A stretch of DNA of 64,000 bases, from assembly GCA_949299565.1 (NCBI GenBank), contig OX437086.1, positions 997,999 to 1,061,998 of the forward strand, in the 5' to 3' direction. A model generated the notes under the pieces. It did no database searches, had not been told where the DNA came from, and saw only the letters and a program-made list of their open reading frames with translations. Of this stretch, positions 1-9,287 are shown piece after piece. A program made the position numbers and the translations under genes. Numbering within the stretch: the first letter of the stretch is position 1; each line of letters starts with the position of its first letter. This DNA comes from an uncultured Bacillota bacterium. Its GTDB lineage: Bacteria; Bacillota_I; Bacilli_A; RFN20; CAG-826.

Positions 1-3000
1 AACCACGCAACACGCACTGCTCCAATAACGTAGGCAGTCGCATGTGCCCGTGGGAAAAGATAATGAATATGATTGCACGAACGAATATACCATTCCGGAA
101 CATGGTGCTGTCGCATCAACTTTTCTTGTTCGGGCTTTAAACCTTTACCGTGTCGAACGTCTTCCATGATTTGGAATGCACTTGAAGAAGGTACCCCCAT
201 CGGAATCAAATAATTCATGATATCGTCACGACAACCAATGACATCTGACAACGAACATGTCTTTTGACGCAATAAATCTTGGGCGTTATTTTGCCAAACT
301 TCAGTACCATGAGAAAGTCCGGAAATGACGAGAAGGTCATTGAAACTTTTCGGCGAGGCTTCTTCCAAAATCCCTTGAACAAAAGATGTGCCGAATTCCG
401 GCAAAGCAATCGAGCCAGTCTTAAAATTTAAAGGATTCTTCTTGAGTTTAAGCTCATCAGCCGAAGAGAAAAGCGAAAGCACGCGCGGGTCATTTAAAGG
501 AATATCTTCCAAGGCAACGTGCGTGGATAACGACATCATGCGAAGCGCCATCGGATCAAGGTGTCCCAACAAGTCCAGCTTTAAAACAGAGTCATGCATG
601 CTCGCAAATTCGTAATGGGTTGTAAGCCAATCAGCGTCTGGATCATCAGCAGGATGCTGATAAGGCGTGAAATCAAAAATTTCCATATTCGAAGGAATGA
701 CAACGATGCCACCGGGGTGCTGCCCGGTCGTCCGTTTCACTCCAACGCAGCGCTTCGCTAAAGAGGAGATGTAAGCGCGCTCATCCGGATTTGACCAATC
801 ACGCTTTAAAACCCGCTCAAAATAACCGCGAACATAACCGATCGCGTTCTTTTCTTCAGCTGTAGCAATCGTCCCCGCTCTAATGACGTGGGGAGAATCT
901 AAGAATTCGCCGCGAGCGATCTTTTCGTTTTCTTCTTTGCTTGACAAAAGTTCACGAGCATAAGCATGCGCGCGACTTTGATAATCCTTAGGGAAATTTA
1001 AATCGATGTCAGGCACCTTTTCGGCATTGAAGCCGAGGAAGGTTTCAAAAGGAATATCCTGCCCGTCGCCTTCCATCATCGTTCCGCAGACAGGACATTT
1101 TTTAGGTGCTAAATCAAAGCCTGAACGAATATGTTCATCGTTGCTCCATTCTAAATGATGACAATGCGGGCAAAGATAATGAGGCGGTAATGGATTGACC
1201 TCGGTAATGCCTGCCATCGTCGCGGCAAAAGAAGAGCCAACCGAACCCCGTGAGCCAACTACATAACCATCTTCATGAGCCTTTTTAACGATTAAATGCG
1301 CAATGTAATAAGTGACAGAATAACCATTGGAAATGATACCGTTCAACTCTTTTTCAAGACGTTCGACAATTAAAGGATCAGGATTCTCACCATATTTTTT
1401 ATGGAGGTTTTCCTCGCAAATCTCCCTTATTTTCTCTTCGCTTCCCGGCAAATTCGCGGTCGGCGGATATAACTTATCCTTTAAAATTTTTAGAGGCTCA
1501 CATTGATCAGCAATCAAGTTGGAGTTGGTGATAACCATCTGATAGGCTTTTTCTTCCGGCAGCCATTCCTTAAATGATTCCAGCATTTCTTCAGTTGAAC
1601 GGAAATGCTGATCTGGATTTTCGAAAGCCGGCAAGCGTTCACGAATTCGAGGGTTTAAAGGATGTAATGTATTCCCTAGTCCCTTAGCGGAAATATAGAT
1701 ATCCCGCGTGATTTTATCTTCGGGATTCACATAATGCGCATCGCCTGTCGCGACTAACGTTTTCCCGAGTTTTTCGCTTTCATCAACGATTGCTTGTAAC
1801 GTTAAATTCAAGCGTTCTTCCGTATAGGCTTCAGTGTTGACGAGGAACGAATAATTCTCGCGCGGTTGTAATTCGATGTAATCATAGAATTTAATTTTTT
1901 CGTCGAGAAATTCTGCCTCACGATGACCGGCAGCTTCAAAAACATCTCCGTTGAAACAAGCCGAGCCAAGAAGAAGATTAGCTCTTTCCTTGTTTAAATC
2001 CGCGCGAGGAATTCGAGGAGAAGTATCGCGCGCTAAATATTTGACGTGAGAGTCAGAAACCAAACGATAAAGAGCCTTAAGTCCTTCTTGGTTTTTTGCA
2101 AGAGCAATCACATGATATGAACGCAAGTGTCTAAACATCAACGGATTGTTGGACTTTAGTTTTCCAAGTTCAGCATGCGTCAAATCGTAATTGTCTTTAA
2201 GTAAGCGCGGCAAAATAGCCTGCCAAACATCATTTAAGACTTCAGCGTCATAATCAGCGCGGTGCGCCTCATCCTCATCATAAATATGAAGATTCAAATT
2301 CTTCGATAAACTGCCCAAGCGATGGGAAGCGGCTTCCGGGAACAGATAGTGAGACAAAGCCAAGGTATCGATGACCGGATTTTTTAAAGCCGGCTTGCCG
2401 TTTGCCTTCCTTAACTGATTTAAAAAGCCAACATCGAACGGAGCGTTATGAGAAACGATAATCGCGTCCCCGACAAAATCAGAAATAATTTTCTCAGCCT
2501 CTTTTAAAGACGGAGCGTTCATAACCATTTCATTGGTGATTCTTGTTTTTTTAACAATGAAATCCGGAATTTTAATGCCTGGATTAATAAATTGATCCAA
2601 GCGATCAATAATCGTCCCGTTTTCAACAATGACTCCCCCGAATTCAGTCGGCCGATCAAAACGCGTGCTGAGACCCGTTGTTTCAAAGTCGAGCAAACAA
2701 TAACGGGCCTTGTTCAAGGCGATTGTGGCGGGATTCATAATGTACTCTGGGTCATCAAAAACGTTGAATTCACAGCCATAAATTATTTTGATTCCCGTTT
2801 TCTTTGAAGCATTTTCAGCAGCGGGGAAACTTTGAATAACGCCATGGTCAGTAACCGCCAAGGCTTTCATTCCCATATTTTTGGCAACCTTGCAATAATC
2901 AAGAATCTCGCCAAGACCATCCATCGCCGACATCTTCGTGTGAAGATGGAGTTCTATCCGTTTTTCAGGAGCGTGGTCCTCTCTTAAAGGAAGCGGAGCC

Positions 3001-3902
3001 AATTTCTCCAAATTGTCCGCCCTAACTTGCCGTTCATTGGTTCGACTGTCAAATTCGAGACTTCCGGTCACCCGGACACGATCTTTTTCACTGAAGGATT
3101 TGAGTAAATCAGTAGTTAAAGTCTCATTTTCATAGACGCGTACATAAATAGCGCTTCCGCCATCCATGACGCCGAAAGTACCCATCAATTTCCCTTTGCG
3201 CGACATTCTCAAATCAACTGAAAAAATCGTGCCGGCAAACGAAAAATGGCCGCTGGATAAAGAGAAAATCTCGCGAATTGAATGAATCGTGACTGAGGGA
3301 CCGCTATTGCGGCGAGAACGTCTGGCGTTCTTTCTTTCTTCGCTTATTGCCTCAATGTGTTGCGCTACAGCTTCTTTAATCGCCATTTCCATCACTGAAT
3401 CTTCTTCGCTTATTTCCTCATTTTTTTCGCTCTTCTCTTCAACTTTCGGTCTTTCTATTACTTCCTGAAATTCACCTTCTTCTAAAGTGAAAGAATAAGA
3501 AATATACTGCAAAAGCCCATTAAAATCATTGAAAATTGAACTAAAACCATCCTTCTCTCTTTTTAATGGAGAAACAAGAATTCGATCGTTTCCTAAATCG
3601 GTTAAGGAGCAAATGCCTTTTGCATGATGATATATCTCATATTCATTGAATAAAGTTTTTAAATCATCAAATGTCGGCTTTTCAACATAGGAAAAACGGA
3701 TGCTCGCTTCATAATCTAAACGGCCGACTGCCTCAATAAAACGAAAAAGAGAAGAGGCTTCCCATGGCTTCTCTTTACGAATTGACATGATAACGTTGTT
3801 ATGGTTGCGAGGGTCGCGTCCAACCATTTGAAACTCCATCATAAAATCCGGAGTCGGATCAAGCCCCAGTGAGACTAAAAACCGTCGCATTTTTTCTTGC
3901 AT
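1..3902 (-). CDS. polC: DNA polymerase III PolC-type alpha subunit (3' end cut by window edge)
   Basis: Replicative polymerase of Gram-positive bacteria, with its own 3'-5' proofreading exonuclease. About 1300 codons read through to the left edge without a stop; the family is usually near 1440 residues, so roughly the last 140 are missing. Seen in order: an N-terminal domain, an OB-fold region, the PHP domain starting at HLHT (about residue 317), the inserted exonuclease starting at DFETTG (about 404), the rest of PHP, a four-Cys zinc knuckle (CPHC...CPVC, from about 910) and the palm motif VPDIDLN (about 962) with catalytic aspartates. The ATG lies one base after the rseP stop, so the two are translationally coupled. 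The order uppS-cdsA-dxr-rseP-polC matches Bacillus, except that proS is absent between rseP and polC. Confidence 0.96.
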   Translation of the reverse strand, partial: MQEKMRRFLVSLGLDPTPDFMMEFQMVGRDPRNHNNVIMSIRKEKPWEASSLFRFIEAVGRLDYEASIRFSYVEKPTFDDLKTLFNEYEIYHHAKGICSLTDLGNDRILVSPLKREKDGFSSIFNDFNGLLQYISYSFTLEEGEFQEVIERPKVEEKSEKNEEISEEDSVMEMAIKEAVAQHIEAISEERKNARRSRRNSGPSVTIHSIREIFSLSSGHFSFAGTIFSVDLRMSRKGKLMGTFGVMDGGSAIYVRVYENETLTTDLLKSFSEKDRVRVTGSLEFDSRTNERQVRADNLEKLAPLPLREDHAPEKRIELHLHTKMSAMDGLGEILDYCKVAKNMGMKALAVTDHGVIQSFPAAENASKKTGIKIIYGCEFNVFDDPEYIMNPATIALNKARYCLLDFETTGLSTRFDRPTEFGGVIVENGTIIDRLDQFINPGIKIPDFIVKKTRITNEMVMNAPSLKEAEKIISDFVGDAIIVSHNAPFDVGFLNQLRKANGKPALKNPVIDTLALSHYLFPEAASHRLGSLSKNLNLHIYDEDEAHRADYDAEVLNDVWQAILPRLLKDNYDLTHAELGKLKSNNPLMFRHLRSYHVIALAKNQEGLKALYRLVSDSHVKYLARDTSPRIPRADLNKERANLLLGSACFNGDVFEAAGHREAEFLDEKIKFYDYIELQPRENYSFLVNTEAYTEERLNLTLQAIVDESEKLGKTLVATGDAHYVNPEDKITRDIYISAKGLGNTLHPLNPRIRERLPAFENPDQHFRSTEEMLESFKEWLPEEKAYQMVITNSNLIADQCEPLKILKDKLYPPTANLPGSEEKIREICEENLHKKYGENPDPLIVERLEKELNGIISNGYSVTYYIAHLIVKKAHEDGYVVGSRGSVGSSFAATMAGITEVNPLPPHYLCPHCHHLEWSNDEHIRSGFDLAPKKCPVCGTMMEGDGQDIPFETFLGFNAEKVPDIDLNFPKDYQSRAHAYARELLSSKEENEKIARGEFLDSPHVIRAGTIATAEEKNAIGYVRGYFERVLKRDWSNPDERAYISSLAKRCVGVKRTTGQHPGGIVVIPSNMEIFDFTPYQHPADDPDADWLTTHYEFASMHDSVLKLDLLGHLDPMALRMMSLSTHVALEDIPLNDPRVLSLFSSADELKLKKNPLNFKTGSIALPEFGTSFVQGILEEASPKSFNDLLVISGLSHGTEVWQNNAQDLLRQKTCSLSDVIGCRDDIMNYLIPMGVPSSSAFQIMEDVRHGKGLKPEQEKLMRQHHVPEWYIRSCNHIHYLFPRAHATAYVIGAVRVAW

Positions 3903-3903
3903 A

Positions 3904-5253
3904 TCAGCCAATCAGCCCCCAAATATCTTTGAAAACCAAGCCAACCATCAATAAAAGCAAAAGTCCGAAACCGATTAGCGTCAAAACGTTTTTAACCTTG
4001 TCGGGAATTTTGCGCTTGAAGACTTTTTCAACAAAAGTCACCAATAACTGCCAACCATCTAAGCCAGGAATCGGTAGCAAATTGAAAATTGCTAAGTTCA
4101 AAGAAATGTATCCGCCATACATGAAGAATGTCCGTCCCCAGCCAATAAGAGCGGAACTTTGAGAGAGGACGCCGCCCATTGCAACAACAGAGCCGAGTTG
4201 TGAAAAATTGAAGGTAAAAATAGATGCGAGACCAAGCCCAATCATTTCAAAGAAATAGACAAAATAAGAACAACCGTTCGCCAAACGTTCAGTAAAGGAA
4301 GGCCAAAATTCTAGAGTCGTGATTGTCGGCGAATTGTTGCTAGGTAAATAGCCCTCAAAATTCGCCCCTTGAACCTCTAGACTTATTACTTCCGAGCTGC
4401 GGTTCATGATTTGTTCAGAAGTCGGACGCCCGTCACGGCTATCGCCATGAACAATCTCAAGACTCAAAGTCACAGTGTCGCCGGGTTCAAGAGCAATCGG
4501 ACGTGAAAAATCCGCTTTGGCGGTAATTCCTAAGGCTAAATCATCACTATCAGCGTAAAAGCCTGACAAAGGCTCATAAAATTCAAGTGATGAATAAAGA
4601 GGATTTGAGGAAATGTTGCTATAAACATAAACAGCAACCGCTTCAGTGACTTCACCGTCATTTTCAATCAAAGCATTTGTATCGACAGTAAATCCGCGTT
4701 GATTGAGATTTTCGTCAGTTGCGATTTCTGGCGAATATAAGCGATCTTTATCGCTGTCGAATTCATAAATAAGTTCACCATCATCGGTAGAAAGGCTCCC
4801 CTCAACCCATAAGCCGTAAGATTGAAGAGTCGTTCCGTTATGCTCAATCAAAAGAGCTTGGCTTTGATAATAGGAAGGAAAACAAAGCGCATATATGAAG
4901 GTGAAAAGAAGGGCTAAAAAGAGATTGACGGCCACGCCCGCCACCATCACGAGCGCTCGTTTCCATGGTTTGACTCCCTCCAAGGAACGAGAACGCGGGA
5001 CCTTTTTCCCGAAAGGCAGTTCCACGCCTTCTTCATAGATGCTGACGAAACCGCCAAGAGGAATGAGGCGCAAAGAATATCTTGTCTCGCCATTCTTCCG
5101 CTTGAAAGAGAAGATTCGCGGACCAAAACCAATCGAATATTCAAGGCAATAGATATTAAAACCCTTGGCCATCCAAAGGTGACCAAGTTCGTGGGAAGCG
5201 ATAAGAATTCCCAACATGACAACTAAAACGAGAATGGTTATAAAAATCTGCAT
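3904..5253 (-). CDS. rseP: Site-2 intramembrane zinc metalloprotease RseP/RasP
   Basis: Regulated intramembrane protease of the plasma membrane. It cleaves anti-sigma factors and remnant signal peptides in relatives. The protein has 449 residues. The zinc motif HELGH is at residues 21-25 in the first membrane helix. A long soluble, PDZ-like middle region follows, then the second active-site motif LDG near residue 398 and C-terminal helices. I chose the ATG at 5253 because it puts HELGH in the first helix as usual; a longer in-frame start at 5301 would run into dxr and adds a non-membrane leader. It starts 4 bases after the dxr stop. The middle region is rather acidic and longer than usual, so its ligand is uncertain. 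Confidence 0.93.
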   Translation of the reverse strand: MQIFITILVLVVMLGILIASHELGHLWMAKGFNIYCLEYSIGFGPRIFSFKRKNGETRYSLRLIPLGGFVSIYEEGVELPFGKKVPRSRSLEGVKPWKRALVMVAGVAVNLFLALLFTFIYALCFPSYYQSQALLIEHNGTTLQSYGLWVEGSLSTDDGELIYEFDSDKDRLYSPEIATDENLNQRGFTVDTNALIENDGEVTEAVAVYVYSNISSNPLYSSLEFYEPLSGFYADSDDLALGITAKADFSRPIALEPGDTVTLSLEIVHGDSRDGRPTSEQIMNRSSEVISLEVQGANFEGYLPSNNSPTITTLEFWPSFTERLANGCSYFVYFFEMIGLGLASIFTFNFSQLGSVVAMGGVLSQSSALIGWGRTFFMYGGYISLNLAIFNLLPIPGLDGWQLLVTFVEKVFKRKIPDKVKNVLTLIGFGLLLLLMVGLVFKDIWGLIG

Positions 5254-5257
5254 GGTT

Positions 5258-6403
5258 TTATTTACCGAGAATTTCGTGGAGACGCTTACGAGCCCAAGCA
5301 TCCGCTTGCTGGATTTCCGTCAACCCGGGCTTGATTATAGATGGTGCTTCCTTAAGAAGACAAGAGATGCTCTCAGCAATCTCTAAAAAAGAAATTTTCT
5401 CATCGACAAAAAGTTGAACTGCCTCTTCATCTGCTGCGTTGAAAATGGCGGGATATACGCCTCCCTTTTTAAAAGCAGCAAGAGCAAGAGAAAAAGCGGG
5501 ATAACGCGCCAAATCAAGTTGCTGAAAGTGATAATCTCCAAAATCATGAAAGTCTTTGGCTTCTTGAATTTCAAAAGGAATTTTTCTTTTGTGCAAAGCA
5601 TAACTTATAGGGCCGCGCATATCATTAATCCCGATGTCCGCCAAAAAAGTTCCATCCTCCACTTCCACCATTGAATGAATGCGACTCTCATAGTGAATTA
5701 GAACGTCAATTTGTTCTAAAGGATAAGAAAAAAGCCAAAAAGCTTCCCCGACTTCAAAGCCTTTGTTGACCATTGTCGCACAGTCAATCGTGATGCGCTT
5801 CCCCATTTTCCAAGTGGGGTGCTTAAGAGCTTCTTCAGCCTTGATGGTTTTAAAAGTATCTAGAGGACGCGAACGAAAAGGACCGCCAGAGGCTGTTAAA
5901 ATTAAACGCTTAACTTTCCGTCCGTTAAGACGTTGAAGGCATTTATCAATCGCAACATGCTCAGAATCGATAGGAAATAGTTGCCCGCCATCTTTTAGGA
6001 GTCTATTTATAAGCGCACCGCCAACATAAAGCGATTCTTTGTTAGCTAAATATAAATTGGCTTTTCGCTCTAAAATGCGGAGCGAAGGTTCTAAGCCTTT
6101 AATGCCAACCAAGGCATTGACGGCTCCGTCAAAGTCGCTTTCTTCAATAAGCGATAAAACGCCACTCTCCCCGCTATAAATTTTTAAAGATGGATAACGC
6201 TTCTGGTAAAAAGAAGCCTGTTTCGCATCAGCGATTGAAACTCTGGAAATGGTTGGAAAACGTCTCAAATAATCTTCAAGCGCAATTCTGCGGTAACCAA
6301 AAGCCAATCCGACAACCGCAAATTGCTCTTTTTCATTTTCTAGAAGTTCGAGAGACTGGGTTCCGATACTTCCGCTGGCGCCTAAAACAAGAATTTTTTC
6401 CAT
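5258..6403 (-). CDS. dxr: 1-deoxy-D-xylulose 5-phosphate reductoisomerase
   Basis: Second enzyme of the MEP pathway. It converts DXP to 2-C-methyl-D-erythritol 4-phosphate with NADPH and supplies isoprenoid precursors for undecaprenyl phosphate. The protein has 381 residues. The NADPH-binding GASGSIG motif is at residues 8-14, followed by NKES, DSEH and SGGPF motifs of the metal and substrate site and the HPTWKMG segment. The ATG at 6403 overlaps the cdsA stop by one base (TAATG), and it places the Rossmann motif at the usual distance from the N-terminus; the longer upstream frame has no support. It sits between cdsA and rseP as in Bacillus. Confidence 0.96.
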   Translation of the reverse strand: MEKILVLGASGSIGTQSLELLENEKEQFAVVGLAFGYRRIALEDYLRRFPTISRVSIADAKQASFYQKRYPSLKIYSGESGVLSLIEESDFDGAVNALVGIKGLEPSLRILERKANLYLANKESLYVGGALINRLLKDGGQLFPIDSEHVAIDKCLQRLNGRKVKRLILTASGGPFRSRPLDTFKTIKAEEALKHPTWKMGKRITIDCATMVNKGFEVGEAFWLFSYPLEQIDVLIHYESRIHSMVEVEDGTFLADIGINDMRGPISYALHKRKIPFEIQEAKDFHDFGDYHFQQLDLARYPAFSLALAAFKKGGVYPAIFNAADEEAVQLFVDEKISFLEIAESISCLLKEAPSIIKPGLTEIQQADAWARKRLHEILGK

Positions 6404-7458
6404 TAGAAAAGCCCGATTATTTGAATGATGACAACGACCAAAATTGAAAGACCCAAGGCAGTGAACATATGGGAATCCACGCGGTCTAAAACGCCTCCAT
6501 GACCCTTCAATATTTTGCCGAAATCTTTGATAGCGAAGGAACGCTTCACGAAACTGAAGGCTAAATCTCCCAAATCGCCAAAAAGAGGGACCGCCAAAGC
6601 AAAAAGAAGAATCCAATACCAATTATCAAGCGTTAAAAACGGTAAAGGAGCAAAGCCGAAAGAGGCCAATGTAAATCCGACGGCGCTTAAAATCACAAAC
6701 GTTCCCAATAACCCGAAGAGAAACCCTTCCCACGTCTTGTTCGGCGAAACGCGGGGATTAATCTTATGGCGACCGAAATAAGTTCCCATAAAATAGGCCA
6801 ACGTGTCATTTATCGCAGCCCCGATAAAACCAAACAAAATAAGTTCGGCCGAAACTAAATATTGAAAATGCGCATGTTCGCCTAATTTGAGTGTGTCTAA
6901 AGAAGACGTCAAACCGCTCGGCCAATCAAGCGCTAAATTGGGATTCGCGGCGAAATAAAAGGGAACATAACGGAGGAAGAAGAAACTTTGAAAGCCAAAG
7001 CCAACCAAAAGAGTCATCAAGAAGAAATAAGCGACATCATGGAAAGAAAAAGTTTCATCCAAGATTCCGATTAGGAAATAAATGATTAACGAAAGAAGAA
7101 TTCCGCTGAGCGGAAAACTTAAGCCGTCGTAATAATCAGTCAACGAAAAAACATAGTTAGTTGGGTCATTTAAATAAGCACTGAGATTCGGCCCGGCAAT
7201 AAACCAATAAGCATATAAATAAACGATGAAATAAGTAAATAAATGCACCCACCAATGATATTTCTTCCCCGGCGCCTTCAAAATTTCAAAAATGCCAATC
7301 GCGATGAAAGGAACTAAGACAGCAAGAAAAACGTAACCGCCTAAAAAGATTGCAGGGATTAAAATCGCAAAAAGAACAAAAGCGATGATGATGCGCGACT
7401 TCAAGGATGTTTTGAATTTCTCGTCAGTCTTATTGACCTGAATAGAAACGTGCCTCAT
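6403..7458 (-). CDS. cdsA: Phosphatidate cytidylyltransferase (CDP-diglyceride synthase)
   Basis: Integral membrane enzyme that makes CDP-diacylglycerol from phosphatidate and CTP, the branch point of phospholipid synthesis. The protein has 351 residues and is rich in membrane helices. The C-terminal family signature is complete: SFVKRSFAIKD, then GHGG and DRVDS. NKTWEG lies upstream of it. The start overlaps the uppS stop as ATGA, so translation is coupled. At 351 residues it is longer than the usual 260-280; the extra length is in the N-terminal half, which has a soluble leader and additional helices. Confidence 0.95.
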   Translation of the reverse strand: MRHVSIQVNKTDEKFKTSLKSRIIIAFVLFAILIPAIFLGGYVFLAVLVPFIAIGIFEILKAPGKKYHWWVHLFTYFIVYLYAYWFIAGPNLSAYLNDPTNYVFSLTDYYDGLSFPLSGILLSLIIYFLIGILDETFSFHDVAYFFLMTLLVGFGFQSFFFLRYVPFYFAANPNLALDWPSGLTSSLDTLKLGEHAHFQYLVSAELILFGFIGAAINDTLAYFMGTYFGRHKINPRVSPNKTWEGFLFGLLGTFVILSAVGFTLASFGFAPLPFLTLDNWYWILLFALAVPLFGDLGDLAFSFVKRSFAIKDFGKILKGHGGVLDRVDSHMFTALGLSILVVVIIQIIGLF

Positions 7459-8180
7459 CCTTTTATTCCTCCGTAACGACGATCTCTTTGACTAAAAACA
7501 CGCAAACAATCGAGAAGAGCTTTGCGATTAAAATCCGGCCACTTCACCTTCGTGAAAACAAATTCAGCGTAGGCGCATTCATAAAGCATGAAGTTGGATA
7601 AACGTTCCTCGCCGGATGTTCTAATCAAAAGATCGATTGACGGAAAATCTGGCTGATACAAATAACGCGAAAAAAGCGCTTCATCTATCTCCTCTTTATT
7701 CACTTTTCCCTCTAAAACATCCGCGACCAAATTTTTTGCAGCCCGCACAATCTCTTGCTGCCCCCCGTAATTGAGACAAATATTCGCGTGGAATTTTTTG
7801 CAGTTCTTTGTTTCCTCCATAGCCTTGATCGAAGCTTCGCGTGTGCTCTCCGGGAGACGCGAAAGATCGCCAGAAACATGAATTCGAACATCATTTTTTT
7901 GAAAATGCCCCAGTTCTTTCGAAAGGAATTCTTCAAGATAATTCATCAGATGATCAATTTCTTCTTGGGGGCGATTCCAATTTTCGGTCGAAAAAGCGAA
8001 AAAAGAGCAATAACGAACATTCAATTCAATGAGAGTGTCTAATAAATCAATCAAGCGTTTGCAGGCTTCGCGGTGCCCAAGATAACGCGGCAAACCTCGA
8101 GATTTAGCCCAACGTCCGTTTCCGTCCATGATGAAGGCGATGTGCTGAGGAATAATTAAAGACGTCTCTTCTTTTCCCAT
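7455..8180 (-). CDS. uppS: Isoprenyl transferase / undecaprenyl diphosphate synthase
   Basis: Cis-prenyltransferase that extends farnesyl diphosphate with isopentenyl diphosphate to make the C55 cell-wall lipid carrier. The protein has 241 residues, the usual size. The catalytic MDGNGRWA motif begins near residue 18 (Asp19), and the C-terminal RTSGEERLSNFM and ECAYAE segments match the family. In Bacillus uppS follows frr directly. Here an opposite-strand gene is inserted between them, and uppS has its own -10 box 7 bases before the ATG with no Shine-Dalgarno sequence. It therefore heads the uppS-cdsA-dxr-rseP-polC operon and is probably leaderless. Confidence 0.95.
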   Translation of the reverse strand: MGKEETSLIIPQHIAFIMDGNGRWAKSRGLPRYLGHREACKRLIDLLDTLIELNVRYCSFFAFSTENWNRPQEEIDHLMNYLEEFLSKELGHFQKNDVRIHVSGDLSRLPESTREASIKAMEETKNCKKFHANICLNYGGQQEIVRAAKNLVADVLEGKVNKEEIDEALFSRYLYQPDFPSIDLLIRTSGEERLSNFMLYECAYAEFVFTKVKWPDFNRKALLDCLRVFSQRDRRYGGIKG

Positions 8181-8193
8181 GGAAAAGATTATA
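8181..8193 (-). promoter_or_regulatory. uppS -10 box, leaderless arrangement
   Basis: A perfect TATAAT (8188-8193) is followed by 7 bases and then the uppS ATG. There is no purine-rich ribosome binding site in the gap (CTTTTCC). With the usual 6-8 nt from -10 to transcription start, the transcript would begin at or next to the start codon. No good -35 box is visible at 16-18 bp. Confidence 0.6.
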
Positions 8194-8241
8194 CACGGAA
8201 AGGCGGGCTATAAAATGTTTTCCTTATCTCATAATTCGAAT

Positions 8242-8247
8242 TATCAT
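8242..8247 (+). promoter_or_regulatory. Candidate -10 box of the LRR gene
   Basis: TATCAT lies 7 bases before the ATG at 8255, with no Shine-Dalgarno between, mirroring the divergent uppS. A better-matching TATAAA at 8209-8214 could be an alternative -10; it would give a leader of about 35 bases, again without a ribosome binding site. Confidence 0.35.
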
Positions 8248-8254
8248 AGAGCCC

Positions 8255-9286
8255 ATGGATGAGAAAAAACGTGTTGAAGATTATCTAGCGCAAGGTTCAA
8301 AAGAACTGGAAGCCTATAAAGAAAAACAAGAGGATAAAATCCCTTCGCTGGAAGGCGAAAGCAAAAAAGAGGAGAATCCCGAAACTCCGAAGAAAGAAGA
8401 AAAGAAGAACGAAAAACCTCTAGCGCCTGAAGATCCTCCTTTAAAAAGCGACAAAAAGGCGAAAAAAACACTTATTGTTGTATCAATCCTTTCCTTCCTT
8501 TTGATAGCGGCTTTAGTAACAACAATTACAATCGGTGCGATTTTAAGAAACCAACCATCAAGCGACGATGACGCAAGTTATGTTGATCCGAATGCTGGCT
8601 TCTATGACCTTGACGGCAATTCGTTAACTGGAGGAAGTTTTGTTTTCGAAGCAGCAAATGATGGAACTCTTCGCATCGCTGATATCGCTATCCCCTTAAA
8701 TTCTAGCGTCATTTCTTTCCCTTCTTTTGCCGAAGATGAAAACGGAAACCTTCTTAGAATTGATGGTTTTTCTTCTCGTGACGTTTGGTCAAATCCTAAT
8801 GCTGAAAATATAAAATCCTTATATTTCCCGGGTCTTTACTTCGATATTCCCGAAAATTTCTTCAGTGATTTAAACATTAGCGACATCCATTTTTCTAATA
8901 GCGCGCGTGAAGATTCTTTTATCGTTCAAGAAAGGACATTCGCGAATTGCTTGAATCTTGTAGAAGTAGATTTTCCATATTCCTTAAAAGAGATAAAAGA
9001 GGAGGCTTTTCTTAATTGCGCGAGTCTTATTTCTTTAGATTTCAGAGACACCTCTCTTCAAATTCTTAGTGAGGCCTCCTTTAGAGGTTGTTCGAACTTA
9101 GAAACTTTAATTTTGCCTTCGACGATTGTAGATTTTGGTGACTATCTTTTTGAAGGCACTTCTCTTGCATCACTTTCCTATGATGGAACGATGAATGAAT
9201 TTGAAAAAACCACCCGCGCTGACGAGTGGCTTACCGGTTCTCAAATTAAACGCGTCATTTGCGTGGACGGCGAGATTGTCCTTTGA
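8255..9286 (+). CDS. Single-pass membrane protein with BspA-type leucine-rich repeats
   Basis: Not recognised as a named gene. The 343 residues read as: a Lys/Glu-rich cytoplasmic segment (1-70), one hydrophobic helix at about 72-97, then an extracellular part. Residues about 200-325 carry BspA-like LRR units of the pattern F..C.NL..V.FP...I...AF, such as FANCLNL, FLNCASL and FRGCSNL. There is no cleavable signal or lipobox, so type II topology with the repeats outside is inferred. Such repeats usually mediate surface binding. It is inserted on the opposite strand between uppS and frr, which are adjacent in relatives, and its stop lies one base from the frr stop with no terminator between. 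This suggests an insertion into the core operon. Confidence 0.75.
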   Translation: MDEKKRVEDYLAQGSKELEAYKEKQEDKIPSLEGESKKEENPETPKKEEKKNEKPLAPEDPPLKSDKKAKKTLIVVSILSFLLIAALVTTITIGAILRNQPSSDDDASYVDPNAGFYDLDGNSLTGGSFVFEAANDGTLRIADIAIPLNSSVISFPSFAEDENGNLLRIDGFSSRDVWSNPNAENIKSLYFPGLYFDIPENFFSDLNISDIHFSNSAREDSFIVQERTFANCLNLVEVDFPYSLKEIKEEAFLNCASLISLDFRDTSLQILSEASFRGCSNLETLILPSTIVDFGDYLFEGTSLASLSYDGTMNEFEKTTRADEWLTGSQIKRVICVDGEIVL

Positions 9287-9287
9287 A

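Noticed and set aside
1..3902. Frameshift in polC
   Set aside because: The minus-strand frame is continuous from 3902 to the edge and all domains follow in order; the gene is simply cut by the window.
3904..5301. rseP start at 5301 and dxr start at 6622
   Set aside because: Both longer frames run into the upstream gene and add residues unlike the family; the internal ATGs at 5253 and 6403 fit better.
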